Positions 34,147 through 43,173 of a stretch of DNA of 64,000 nt are shown here, one piece after another. The DNA lies in the NCBI RefSeq assembly GCF_026247885.1, contig NZ_CP110921.1, positions 124,001 to 188,000 on the forward strand, given 5' to 3'. The position numbers were made by a program, and so were the translations under genes. The notes under the pieces are model-generated. The model was not told the DNA's origin. It did no database searches and saw only the letters and a program-made list of their open reading frames with translations. Source of the stretch: Methylococcus mesophilus (GTDB taxonomy: Bacteria; Pseudomonadota; Gammaproteobacteria; Methylococcales; Methylococcaceae). Position 1 is the first letter of the stretch; every line of letters begins with the position of its first letter.

Positions 34147-35166
34147 CTAGAAGAGATATTTTTTCCGTAGCCAACACGTCTGCTCCGCCATCGCCTCGCG
34201 CAGCTCGGCGGGTTCGAGCACTTCCACGTCGGCGCCGAAGGAGCAGAGCCACCATTTGAGCTGGCCGGTGTGCAGGACGGTGGCGGTGAGCACGAAGTGG
34301 TAGGGATCGCAGGGCTCCACCTTCTGGTCGTCGGAAAGGGGGGTGTCCAGCAGGTGCTGGCCGACGGGGTTGTAGAACCGGGCGACGAGGCGGATCGGTT
34401 CGAGGCTGCCGCCCATGCCGAACAGGCCGTCGGCGATGGCGCGGTCGAGGTCGAAACCCGCGGGACGTTCGGCGGGGGCGTCCAGCCGCTCGGCGTTCTT
34501 GAAGCGGTGGAGGGCGACGACCCGCGGGTCGTCGTAGCCGTCGTAGGTGCAGACCAGGTAGATCGAGACGCCGCGCTGGACGAGGGCGAGGGGGTGCAGG
34601 GTGTATTCCACCGGTTCGTCCTGCCAGGGCTTCTGGTAGTTCACCCGGAGCTGTTGGCCGCGGTCCAGGGCCTCGAACACGGTGTCGCGCACTTTCGGAT
34701 CGACCTGCGGCGGCAGCAGCGGCTGCCAGGCGGGCAGGGTGCGTATCTTGTCTTGCCAGTGGCGGCGACCGGGGTTCCTGGCTTGATCGGCCTCGATTTT
34801 TTCTTCGGCGTGACCGAACACCGCTTGCAGGGGTTCGAGGTGTGCGGGCGGCAGCAGGGGGGCGAGCTGTTGCTTGACCAGGGCGAGGGTCTGGGCTTCC
34901 CGCAGCGTCAGGCCGGGGAGGTCGAGCGAGGCGCCTTTTCCCCAGCACCAGCCGTAAGGTGTGCCTTTGTCGTTGCAGTGGAGGGGGAATTGCTGGCCGA
35001 GTGTGTCGAGGGCGCGTTCGACCCAGCGTTTGCTGATGCGCTTTCCGAGCCGTTCGCTGAGCTTGGCTTGCAGTTCGCTGGCGGTGGCCTGGGCGGGATG
35101 CTTGGGGATCAGCTTCAGCAGCTCGAAATACTGGGTGAGGGATTCGCCGTATTGTTTTCTGGCCAT
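34147..35166 (-). CDS. WYL-domain transcriptional regulator
   Basis: A 339-residue protein. The N-terminal 80 residues form a winged helix (SLTQYFELLKLIPKHPAQAT; RISKRWVERALDTLGQQF), the middle is helical, and the WYL domain contains YTLHPLALVQRGVSIYLVCT with the conserved His-Pro and Tyr-Leu positions and VVALHRFKNAERLD. A WCX-like C-terminal extension (LKWWLCSFGADVEVLEP) ends the protein. WYL regulators bind nucleic-acid-type ligands and often control phage-defence loci. It sits between the AT-rich nuclease cassette and a RecB-like nuclease gene. Confidence 0.85.
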   Translation of the reverse strand: MARKQYGESLTQYFELLKLIPKHPAQATASELQAKLSERLGKRISKRWVERALDTLGQQFPLHCNDKGTPYGWCWGKGASLDLPGLTLREAQTLALVKQQLAPLLPPAHLEPLQAVFGHAEEKIEADQARNPGRRHWQDKIRTLPAWQPLLPPQVDPKVRDTVFEALDRGQQLRVNYQKPWQDEPVEYTLHPLALVQRGVSIYLVCTYDGYDDPRVVALHRFKNAERLDAPAERPAGFDLDRAIADGLFGMGGSLEPIRLVARFYNPVGQHLLDTPLSDDQKVEPCDPYHFVLTATVLHTGQLKWWLCSFGADVEVLEPAELREAMAEQTCWLRKKYLF

Positions 35167-35255
35167 GGGGTTGATTGTTGCGTGTCGGTTTCAGAGAGTT
35201 TGGGGATTACTAAGCGTTAAGAAAGAAAAGTCACTCGTCACCTCGGCATGGATTC

Positions 35256-35349
35256 GGCACGCGCTCTGGCGTGTGCCGAGGTCCAGGTTATATGGATGTA
35301 TCAGCTTTGCCATCCCTGGCTTCTGGATTCCGGCAATCCATGCCGGAAT
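35256..35349. repeat. Intergenic hairpins, REP-like
   Basis: Within the 224-base gap between the WYL and DUF2779 genes there are two palindromes. One is ATTCCGGCA (35327-35335) with its exact complement at 35341-35349 around a 5-base loop, matching the common REP-type form. The other, about 35256-35278, is an imperfect GGCACGC / GCGTGTGCC hairpin. They may end transcription or be dispersed repeats. Confidence 0.5.
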
Positions 35350-35390
35350 GACGAGCGATGCGACATTCATTTCTTTAGTAAAAAGCATCG

Positions 35391-36887
35391 TCACTCTGGC
35401 CCAGAGGGTGAGGGTGCGCCGGCTCTGCCTTCCAGGTACCAGGCTAGGCGGACCATGGCGAGGGTGTCGAGCCGGCAATAGTCGAGCAGGTTCCGCCGCA
35501 GTTCGCCGCGGCGCTGCGGGACCGTGCCGGGGTCGATGAGTTCGGCGTAGGCTTCCTGGGCCATGGCGCCGTGCTGGACTTGCAAGGCCGTGTAATCGAG
35601 GTCCGGGGCGAGGGTGGGCAGCACGCTCTTGATCGACCAGGAGCCGTCCATGCCGGGATGATAGTAGTGATTGCGGACGAGAGGCAGCAGGTCGACCATG
35701 CGTTCGCCGATCGCCAGCAGCGGCGCGGACAGGTCGGGGAAATCGCTTGCCAGTTCGTTCGTGCGGGTACGTTCGAAGCCGATGTGGTAGACGAACACTG
35801 GGCCGCTTTCGCCGAGTGGGGCGATCAGGGCCTCGGCGAAGCGGCGGCGCGGGTCGTCGCCGCTGCCGTCGAGGAATTCCAGGTGGCGCAGCTCGCCCGG
35901 CGCGTCCTCGACATGGCAGGACCATTGGAACACGAGTTGCTGGTAGGGTCGGGTGCTGGCCCAGCGCGGCACGGCGAACTGGATGCTCTCGAAGTCCAGG
36001 TAGTAACGGGGGTATTCGTGTCGGGACAGGGCGGCCGCGGCGGCGGGATCGAGCTCGGCTTCGCCGCTGAGGGCGACCCGGTGGATGCGCCGGTGTTTCG
36101 GTTTGGCGAGGCGTTCGGCAGGCACGTCGCGCAGATCCCGGTAGCCTTCGGCTTCGAGTTCTTCGATCAGCTTGCCGGGGTACGGCAGCAGCCGCAGCGG
36201 AAACTCCGATTCCGCGGGTAGCCCAGCGGCTTCGGCGCAATGGCCGAGGAAGGGGCAGGCGTAAGGGGCATGGCATTGCACCCCCGGCGCGATGGCCGGT
36301 TCGCCGCGTTCGAGCGTGGCGCGGGCGGCGGCGATACAGCCGGGAATCTGCGAGATCAGCGGCTGGAGGGCTGCGGTCAGATCGACATGCCGCAGCAATC
36401 CGCGGTAGTCGCCGCCGCCGGGATAGACGAAGCCGCTGTCGACATGGGCCAGCTCGACCCGGTTCAAGCTCAGGCCGGCCTGGCGGCAGACCCAGGCCTG
36501 GATGGCGCAGTCGCTGAGGTGATAGTCCTTCACCCTTGTGCTGGCTTTCACTTCGACCAGCCGGTGCTCTCCCTCTTCCGGTATCAGCACGTCGGCCCGG
36601 ATCAGCACGCCCTCGTGCTCGAAGGTGGCTTCGAACAGCGTCCGGTTCAGTTGGGAGGCCAGCGCCAGCCGGGTGTCGGCCAGGGCATCCGCCAGGTTGG
36701 CGCCGTCGATCAGCCAGCCGTCCGGATACAGCGTCCGCGCCGCTTCGCCGATACCGTAGCCGTGTTGGATGGCGATGGCCGAGGCATCGGCCCATTCGGT
36801 CAGCTCCGGCCGATGAACCTGCAGCCAGAGGCGTTTCGGGCACTGTCGGTGAGCCATCAGTTTCGATTTGGACAAGCCGTAGGCCAC
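35391..36887 (-). CDS. DUF2779 RecB-like nuclease with exonuclease domain
   Basis: A 498-residue two-domain protein. The N-terminal half is RecB/Cas4-like: Cys in RQCPKRLW, the nuclease core in IRADVLIPEEG then RLVEVKAST (Asp and Glu-x-Lys), QAWVCRQAGL, and a Cys triad in CHAPYACPFLGHC that with the first Cys could hold a 4Fe-4S cluster. The C-terminal DUF2779 half looks like a DEDD-type 3'-5' exonuclease: YYLDFESIQFA (Asp-x-Glu), FVYHIGFERTR, and LDYCRLDTLAM. The start is GTG at 36887 after GGAGG; it is needed to include the conserved LSKSK segment. Its target is unknown; domain choice suggests nucleic-acid processing in defence or repair. Confidence 0.85.
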   Translation of the reverse strand: MAYGLSKSKLMAHRQCPKRLWLQVHRPELTEWADASAIAIQHGYGIGEAARTLYPDGWLIDGANLADALADTRLALASQLNRTLFEATFEHEGVLIRADVLIPEEGEHRLVEVKASTRVKDYHLSDCAIQAWVCRQAGLSLNRVELAHVDSGFVYPGGGDYRGLLRHVDLTAALQPLISQIPGCIAAARATLERGEPAIAPGVQCHAPYACPFLGHCAEAAGLPAESEFPLRLLPYPGKLIEELEAEGYRDLRDVPAERLAKPKHRRIHRVALSGEAELDPAAAAALSRHEYPRYYLDFESIQFAVPRWASTRPYQQLVFQWSCHVEDAPGELRHLEFLDGSGDDPRRRFAEALIAPLGESGPVFVYHIGFERTRTNELASDFPDLSAPLLAIGERMVDLLPLVRNHYYHPGMDGSWSIKSVLPTLAPDLDYTALQVQHGAMAQEAYAELIDPGTVPQRRGELRRNLLDYCRLDTLAMVRLAWYLEGRAGAPSPSGPE

Positions 36888-37096
36888 GTAATACGCCTCC
36901 CAGGAATGAGGATTTCAGTTTAGCCCCACTCGCGTCAGCACACGTCGCGCCCGGCTTTCGACGGTGAGTGGGCAGGGCGCAGGCCTACCGGCGAAACCGT
37001 GACGCAACGAGTGCGACTTCAACTGTCGTGGCGATCACATTCAATGGTTCTCCGCCACCCGGCACACGATCCACCCTGCCCTTGGAGAGACACACC

Positions 37097-37522
37097 ATGG
37101 CCCGGAAACCTCAACATCTGTCCTCCCGCGAACTGCTCGAGCGCATTGGCCTGAGCGAGGACAATCCCATCCCTTTGCTCGAGGATGAGCCGCTGGACGG
37201 CATGCGGGGCGACATCGCCGCGGCCCTGCGAACGCGCTACCGCCTGTTCTTCCAGACTCACCGCTTTGCGCCGGGCGATCTGGTGACGTGGAAGCCCGGC
37301 CTGAAGAACAGACGGATTCCCCGGTACGGCCAGCCGGCGGTCGTGGTCGCCTTGCTGGAGCCGCCGGTCCTCGACCATGAGGAGGAAAGCGGCAGCACCT
37401 ACTTCCGCGAACCGCTGGACCTGGTGCTAGGCGTGGTCTGGGACCGCGATCCCGGACGCGGCGAATTCGTCACCTTCCACTTCGACAGCCGCCGCTTTCA
37501 ACCCTGGAGGGACAACGCATGA
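37097..37522 (+). CDS. Small protein coupled to the double AAA+ ATPase
   Basis: A 141-residue soluble protein of unknown family. The N-terminus is helical (SSRELLERIGLSEDN) and the C-terminal part is beta-rich (FAPGDLVTWKPGLKNR, GQPAVVVALLEPP, PLDLVLGVVWDRD, EFVTFHFDSRRFQPW), resembling a KOW/SH3-like barrel. Its stop overlaps the ATPase start (ATGA), so the two are made together and the small protein is a likely adaptor or substrate-binding partner. The start at 37097 follows GGAGAG. It is divergent from the DUF2779 nuclease. Confidence 0.68.
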   Translation: MARKPQHLSSRELLERIGLSEDNPIPLLEDEPLDGMRGDIAAALRTRYRLFFQTHRFAPGDLVTWKPGLKNRRIPRYGQPAVVVALLEPPVLDHEEESGSTYFREPLDLVLGVVWDRDPGRGEFVTFHFDSRRFQPWRDNA

Positions 37523-39777
37523 CACCACCGACGCATCGAAGCCTGTGGCGCGCCGACTTCGTCGCCGTGCCTCCGGTCGAACGCCGTTTGGCGCGGTACG
37601 CGCTGCAGTTGTTCCGGCACGATCCGCAGCGTGCCCTGAATCTGTCGGACCATGAGGTGCTCGGTGCCTTGTGGCGGCTGACGGCGCCGCTGCTCGATCC
37701 GCGGGCGGCCCGTGAACTCATGGGTTGTTCCGAGGAGGAGGTCCCATGGGCTGCCGAGGCTTTGGAGTCGGAATCGCTCTCGAGGGAAGAGGTCGTCCGG
37801 GATCTGGAGGCGGCCTTTGCCCAGGACCGGAACGAACCGGCCCGGCCCGCGCCGGTCGCCGAACGGCGGCAGCGCTGCCGGGCGGTGTTCGAGACGCTGC
37901 CGCAGCAGATTGCGAGGCGTCTGGCCGAGGCCGACGGCGCGGCGCCGACGTCCTCTACCGTCGCGACCCTGGGCCAGGCCCTGGGGCTGAGCGCCACCGA
38001 GGTCCTGATCCTCGAGTATCTCGAACACCGGGAATTGAGCCGCCCGCTCCGTGTGTTGCTGCGTGCCGAGCCGGGCGCTAGATACGCAGGACGCGCCGTT
38101 GGCCGGCTCAACCTCGCACGTCTGGCTGCCATGCTGGGCGTGGAGCAGGAAGCGATGCGGGGTGCCCTGGCCAGGCTGGCACCGTTGCAGTCGTTGGGGC
38201 TGGTTGAGTGCGATTTCGAGCTTCAGAGAGATATGGAGGATTTCCTCAGCCCCACCGCCTTGCTGCGCCGGGTGCTCGAGGCCGCTCCGCCGGATGCCGA
38301 CGCTCTGCTGGCCGAGCTGATCGAACCCGCGCCCGCCGGTGTCTGGCCGTTGGAGGCTTTTCCCCATTTGCGGGACACGACGGAGCGACTGCAGGGGGTA
38401 TTGGGTCGCGCCGCGGCGGAGGGGGCGGTGGGAATCAATCTGCTGTTCTACGGCCCGCCCGGCACCGGCAAGACGGAGCTGGCGCGCGCGCTGGCCCAGG
38501 CTTCCGGACTGCGCGCCTACCAGGTCAGGAGTAGCGATGACGAGGGCGACGGATTGAATCGCGAAGGCCGGCTGTCGGCTTACCAGCTCGCGCAGCGCCT
38601 GCTCGCCCGGCGGCGGGACGCCATGCTGATCTTCGACGAGGTCGAGGACGTGTTCGAAATGTCCGACCCGCTGTTTTCCTGGATGCGCGGACGCGGCGCT
38701 ACCGGCCGCCAGAAGGGCTGGATGAACCGCATCCTGGAAGAGAACCCGGTGCCGGCGATCTGGGTCACCAACGCCACGGATTGCTTCGATCCGGCTTTCC
38801 TGCGGCGCTTCCTGCTGCCGGTCGCCTTCGTTCAGCCACCGCGCTCGGTGCGCCGGCAGATGGTGGAGTCTCACTTCGGCGAGTGCGCGGTCCCGCCGTC
38901 GTTGCTGGACGAGCTGGCCGATGACGCGGTGCTTGCCCCGGCCCAGTTGGGCTCGGCGCGCCGATTGTGGGAGCTGCTGCCGGAAGCACCGCCCGAGGAG
39001 ACGATCCGGGCCGGCGTGGCCGCGCTGCGCACGCTGTTGCACGGGTCGCCCTCGCCCCGCCGGCGCCGGGCGGACACCCGGTTCGATGCGGCCTTCCTGA
39101 ATCTGGCCGGCGGAGTGAGTCCCGGCGCCATAGTCCGGGCTCTTTCGCAGCACGGCCACGGCAGCCTGTGCTTCTATGGCCCGCCGGGCACCGGCAAAAC
39201 CGCGTTCGCCGAAATCCTGGCCGAGGCGCTCGACAGGGAACTGGTGGCGCGCCAGGCTTCGGACCTGCTTTCCCCCTTCGTGGGCGAAACCGAGCAGAAT
39301 CTGGCCCGTCTGTTTCTGGAGTGCGATCCCTCGCAGTCGGTCTTGCTGCTCGATGAGGTCGACAGCTTCCTGACCGACCGGCGCCAAGCGCAACGGTCCT
39401 GGGAGCGCACCCAGGTCAACGAGCTGCTGCAGCAGATGGAGCGCTACCCCGGCATCTTCATCGCTGCCACCAATCTGATGAGCGGCATCGATGCGGCGGC
39501 CTTGCGCCGGTTCGATTTCAAGTTGCATTTCCGCGCCTTGACCCCCGCGCAGCGGCTCGCTCTGTTTGCGCGGGAGGCTTTCGGGGATGCCACGGCGCCG
39601 GTGCCGGCGGACCTGATCTATGCGCTGGAGGGCTTAGAGGGCCTCACGCCCGGCGACTTCTCCGCGGTCACACGCCAGTGCACGCTGCTCGGCGAGCGGC
39701 TGACCCCGGAGCAGTTCCTGCGCCGACTGGCGGCGGAATGCCGGCTGAAGCGGACGGAGCCCCTGGAGGAGGCTTGA
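37519..39777 (+). CDS. Double AAA+ ATPase
   Basis: A 752-residue ATPase. An N-terminal domain of about 300 residues is helical and ends before AAA1, which has FYGPPGTGKTELARAL (about 309) and MLIFDEVEDVFE (about 370). AAA2 has FYGPPGTGKTAFAEIL (about 551), LLLDEVDSFL (about 608), DAAALRRFDFKLHF with the arginine finger position. Both Walker sets look intact. This architecture resembles FtsH/Cdc48-type tandem remodelling ATPases but no protease domain or N-terminal Cdc48 domain is visible. No known family name fits. It is co-translated with the small upstream protein and divergent from a RecB-like nuclease gene. Confidence 0.82.
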   Translation: MTPPTHRSLWRADFVAVPPVERRLARYALQLFRHDPQRALNLSDHEVLGALWRLTAPLLDPRAARELMGCSEEEVPWAAEALESESLSREEVVRDLEAAFAQDRNEPARPAPVAERRQRCRAVFETLPQQIARRLAEADGAAPTSSTVATLGQALGLSATEVLILEYLEHRELSRPLRVLLRAEPGARYAGRAVGRLNLARLAAMLGVEQEAMRGALARLAPLQSLGLVECDFELQRDMEDFLSPTALLRRVLEAAPPDADALLAELIEPAPAGVWPLEAFPHLRDTTERLQGVLGRAAAEGAVGINLLFYGPPGTGKTELARALAQASGLRAYQVRSSDDEGDGLNREGRLSAYQLAQRLLARRRDAMLIFDEVEDVFEMSDPLFSWMRGRGATGRQKGWMNRILEENPVPAIWVTNATDCFDPAFLRRFLLPVAFVQPPRSVRRQMVESHFGECAVPPSLLDELADDAVLAPAQLGSARRLWELLPEAPPEETIRAGVAALRTLLHGSPSPRRRRADTRFDAAFLNLAGGVSPGAIVRALSQHGHGSLCFYGPPGTGKTAFAEILAEALDRELVARQASDLLSPFVGETEQNLARLFLECDPSQSVLLLDEVDSFLTDRRQAQRSWERTQVNELLQQMERYPGIFIAATNLMSGIDAAALRRFDFKLHFRALTPAQRLALFAREAFGDATAPVPADLIYALEGLEGLTPGDFSAVTRQCTLLGERLTPEQFLRRLAAECRLKRTEPLEEA

Positions 39778-39799
39778 TAAACCGACAGTCGGCCCGGCA

Positions 39800-42052
39800 T
39801 CAAGCGGGGCTGGACGCGCGGCCGGCGCCGGCGGTCTCGACGATCTGGCCGTAAGCGATCGCGGCATCGTTGACAGGAAGGCTGGCGGGCAGGACGACTT
39901 CGAATCCGTCGGCCCGCAGCAGACCCGCGGTCAGTTCGGCGAGAATACGGTTCTGGAACACGCCGCCGGTGAGGCCGGCCAGGTTTACGCCCGATTCGCC
40001 ACGGATCGCTCGGGCCTGGGCCAGGACCGCGCGGGCCAGGCTGGTATGGAGCAGGGCGCTGCGGTAGCCGGCCGGTTGGCTCCCGTCCATCAAAGCGGGC
40101 AGCAGGGGGCTCCAGTCGGCGCGATACAGGCCGTTCTCACGCCGCAGCGGCAGTTCGATGAAATCCGCCGTGTCGCCGGCCAGCGCTTCCAGCCGCATAC
40201 CGGCCTGGCCTTCGTGGCTTTGATTCAGCGTGACGCCGAGCAGGGCGGCGGCGGCGTCGAACAGACGTCCGGCGGAGCTCGTGTAGGGACTGTTGATCCC
40301 GCGTTCCCAGACGTGCCGATACGGCGCGGGGTCCACCGGGCAGCCGGACCAGTCCAGCCCCGCTTCCCAGCAGGCCGCGAGCGCGCAGCGCCAGGGCTCG
40401 GCGCTGGCCTTTTCGCCTCCGATGAGCCGGAACGGCCGCAGGCTTCCGACCCGGCGCCAGCCGCCGGGCCGGCCGAGCAGGGTTTCGCCGCCCCACAGGG
40501 TGCCGTCGCCGCCGAAGCCGGTGCCGTCCCAGGCGAAAACCAGGATGTCGCCGCCCGGCCCGAACTCGCCGTAAAGCGCCGAGGCGTGGGAGTGGTGGTG
40601 GAGGACGCGGTGGATTTCGAGCCCGCAGGCCCGGGCCCAGCGACTGGAGAAGTAGTCGGGGTGAGCGTCGCAGACCACCCGCTTCGGCTCGATCCCGTAC
40701 AAGGCGGACAGCTCCCGAATCAGTTGCTCGAATACGTCGAGGCTGCGCGGCGCGCCGAGATTGCCGAGGTGCGGGGAGACGACCGCGCGGTCTTCGAAGG
40801 CCAGGGCGATGGTGTTCTTGAGATCGGCCCCGAGCGCAAGAGTGGGTTCGGCCACCGGGTAGCGGAGACGCATTTCGAGCGGCGCCGTACCGCGACCCAG
40901 CCGCAAGGGCCGCATACTCCCGGCGCTGCGGCGGTAAACCGAGTCGTCGGCGGGCCGGCGGATCGGCCGGTCATGATGCAGGAAGGCATCGGCGACGTGA
41001 GCCAGCCGGCGCTCGACTTCCGCGCCGTCCGTCAGCACCGGCTCGCCGCTCAGGTTCGCCGAGGTGGCGACCAGCGGCGCGCCGTAATCCCACGCCAGCA
41101 AGTGATGCAGCGGGCTGTAGGGGTACATCAGGCCGATCTCGTCCAGGCCCGGCGCGATGAGGCCGGACAGATCGCTGTCGACGGAGCGCTTGAGGATGAC
41201 GATGGGCCGGAGCGGGGATGCCAGCAGTTCGCGTTCGTCAGGGCGCGGCTCGGCCAGGCGTGCCAGCCAGTCGATCCCTTCGCCTTCGAACCAGGGGATC
41301 AGCACCGCGAGGGGTTTGTCCGGGCGGCGTTTGCGTTCGCGCAGGCGCCTGACGGCGGCATCCGAGCGGGCGTCGCAGAGGAGGTGGTAGCCGCCGACGC
41401 CTTTGACGGCGACGACCTGGCCTTGCCGTAGGGCTTCGATGCAGCCCGAGAGCGCCGGTTCGTCGACGCATGCGGACGGCTCGCGAAATTCCAGCACCGG
41501 CCCGCACCGAGGACAGGCCAGCGGCTGGGCGTGGTAGCGCCGGTCGTGAATGTCTTCGTACTCGCGCCGGCAGTCCTCGCACAGCGGGAAGTCCGCCATC
41601 GCGGTGTTCGGGCGGTCGTAGGGCAGCCGGTCGATGAGGGTGTAGCGCGGCCCGCATTGGGTGCAGTTGATGAAGGGATACCGGTAGCGGCGGGCGGCGG
41701 GATCGCGCATTTCGTCCAGGCAATCGGCGCAGACGAAATGGTCCGGCGGCACGTGGATGGGCGTTTCGTTTCCGGAATCGCTGAGCAGGATTTCGAACCC
41801 GGCGTAGCCCCGGAATTCGGCGGGCAGGCGAACGGGCGGCTGCGGATCGGCCAGCGGCGGGGCACGGGAGACCAGTGCGTCGATGAGCCGCTCGATCGCG
41901 GCGGGCTCGCCTTCGGCGTGGATCTCGACGCCGCCGCCGCGGTTCCTCACCCAGCCGGCGAGGCCGAATTCGCGGGCGAGCCGGCAGACGAAGGGACGGA
42001 ACCCCACGCCCTGCACACGGCCGCGGACCTGGATGCGCTGGGCGGTCCGCAT
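39800..42052 (-). CDS. hypF: Hydrogenase maturation carbamoyltransferase HypF
   Basis: A 750-residue HypF. In order: acylphosphatase domain (VRGRVQGVGFRPFVCRLA), two zinc-finger pairs (CADC, CTQC, CEDC and CPRC), YrdC-like domain (VVAVKGVGGYHLLCDARSD), and a Kae1-like domain with HHHSHASALYGE and FAWDGTGFGGDG. HypF forms a carbamoyl adenylate from carbamoyl phosphate and passes it to HypE, giving the cyanide ligands of the [NiFe] hydrogenase active site. The start at 42052 is 8 bases after the hypD stop. No hypE is in the window. Confidence 0.95.
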   Translation of the reverse strand: MRTAQRIQVRGRVQGVGFRPFVCRLAREFGLAGWVRNRGGGVEIHAEGEPAAIERLIDALVSRAPPLADPQPPVRLPAEFRGYAGFEILLSDSGNETPIHVPPDHFVCADCLDEMRDPAARRYRYPFINCTQCGPRYTLIDRLPYDRPNTAMADFPLCEDCRREYEDIHDRRYHAQPLACPRCGPVLEFREPSACVDEPALSGCIEALRQGQVVAVKGVGGYHLLCDARSDAAVRRLRERKRRPDKPLAVLIPWFEGEGIDWLARLAEPRPDERELLASPLRPIVILKRSVDSDLSGLIAPGLDEIGLMYPYSPLHHLLAWDYGAPLVATSANLSGEPVLTDGAEVERRLAHVADAFLHHDRPIRRPADDSVYRRSAGSMRPLRLGRGTAPLEMRLRYPVAEPTLALGADLKNTIALAFEDRAVVSPHLGNLGAPRSLDVFEQLIRELSALYGIEPKRVVCDAHPDYFSSRWARACGLEIHRVLHHHSHASALYGEFGPGGDILVFAWDGTGFGGDGTLWGGETLLGRPGGWRRVGSLRPFRLIGGEKASAEPWRCALAACWEAGLDWSGCPVDPAPYRHVWERGINSPYTSSAGRLFDAAAALLGVTLNQSHEGQAGMRLEALAGDTADFIELPLRRENGLYRADWSPLLPALMDGSQPAGYRSALLHTSLARAVLAQARAIRGESGVNLAGLTGGVFQNRILAELTAGLLRADGFEVVLPASLPVNDAAIAYGQIVETAGAGRASSPA

Positions 42053-42060
42053 GCGGGCTT

Positions 42061-43161
42061 TCAGGCGGCGGCGGAGTCCTTGCGCACGCCGGCCGCCCAC
42101 CAGATGCGGCAGGCGCCTTCGTCCGAGACCATGCAGGGGCCGACCGGGCTGCGGGGGGTGCAGGGTTTGCCGTAGATGCGGCACTCGTCCGGCTGGATCT
42201 TGCCGAGCACGACGCGGGCACAGTCGCAACCCGCCGGCATCTCGCCGGCATGGCGCCGGTCGCCCGCGTTGTAGTCGGGGAAATGCAGGCGGGCGTCGTG
42301 CGCGGCGAATTCCGGCTTCAGCGCGTAGGCCGAAGCCGCGATCGGCCCGATGCCGCGCCAGTTGCCGGCGGCGACGTCGAAGCTGCGGTCCAGGAATTCC
42401 CGAGCCTTCGGATTGCCCCCCGGCTTCACCGCCTCCGGATAGCAGTTAGCCAGCCGCGGCGTTTCCTCCAGCCACTGGACGATCGTCGAATGCACCGCCT
42501 GGAGCAGGCTGGCGGGGGTGAAGCCGGCGATTGCCACCGGCAAGCGGTAGTCGTCGGCAACGAAGTCCCACTCTTCCGGCCCCATCACCGTGGCCACGTG
42601 GCCGGGCGCGACCAGGGCGTCCAGCACGCATTCGTCGGAATCGAGCAGCAGCTTGACTGCCGGCCAGGTCAACCGGCCGCTGCACAGGATGTAGAGGTTG
42701 TCGGGCAGGCCTTCCGCCATCAGGGCGGCGACCGGCGCCATGGTGGTTTCGAAGCCGACCGCGAACAGTACCACCGGCTTGCCGGCCGCCTTTTCGGCGA
42801 TGATCCGCGCCTCGATGGGCGAGGCGATGGGCCGGATGTCGGCGCCCGCCGCCTTGGCCTGTTCCAGCGAGCGCACGGCCTGGCGCCCGAGGTTGACCGG
42901 CACCCGCAGCATGTCGCCGAAGGTGGCGACGACGGCATCGCCCTCGAGGCCGAGCCGGATGGCTTGGTAGATGTCTTCTTCCGGGCAGATGCAGACCGGG
43001 CAGCCGGGGCCGGGGATCAGGCGGATGGCCTGCGGCAGCGCGGTACGCAATCCCGCCATGCTGATCGAGCGCTCGTGCCCGCCGCAGACGTTCATGATGC
43101 GGATCCCGTCCGGAATCGGCAGCTCCCTGATCCGCTCCAGCCAAAGCCGTCCGTCGCTCAT
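42061..43161 (-). CDS. hypD: Hydrogenase maturation protein HypD
   Basis: A 366-residue HypD. Landmarks are MNVCGGHERSISMAGLR, RLIPGPGCPVCICPEEDIY, VGFETTMAPVAALM and the C-terminal Cys-rich DCARVVLGKIQPDECRIYG. It holds a 4Fe-4S cluster and, with HypC, is the scaffold on which the Fe(CN)2CO group of [NiFe] hydrogenases is built in the cytoplasm. It is between hypB and hypF in one minus-strand operon. Confidence 0.96.
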   Translation of the reverse strand: MSDGRLWLERIRELPIPDGIRIMNVCGGHERSISMAGLRTALPQAIRLIPGPGCPVCICPEEDIYQAIRLGLEGDAVVATFGDMLRVPVNLGRQAVRSLEQAKAAGADIRPIASPIEARIIAEKAAGKPVVLFAVGFETTMAPVAALMAEGLPDNLYILCSGRLTWPAVKLLLDSDECVLDALVAPGHVATVMGPEEWDFVADDYRLPVAIAGFTPASLLQAVHSTIVQWLEETPRLANCYPEAVKPGGNPKAREFLDRSFDVAAGNWRGIGPIAASAYALKPEFAAHDARLHFPDYNAGDRRHAGEMPAGCDCARVVLGKIQPDECRIYGKPCTPRSPVGPCMVSDEGACRIWWAAGVRKDSAAA

Positions 43162-43173
43162 CGCCCGGCTCCT

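Noticed and set aside
35391-36887. Cas4 of a CRISPR system
   Set aside because: The N-terminal half is Cas4-like, but the DUF2779 exonuclease half and the lack of any repeat array or other cas genes rule this out.
39800-42229. HypF starting at 42229
   Set aside because: The extra 59 residues would lie inside hypD and lack homology; MRTAQRIQVRGRV at 42052 starts the acylphosphatase domain.
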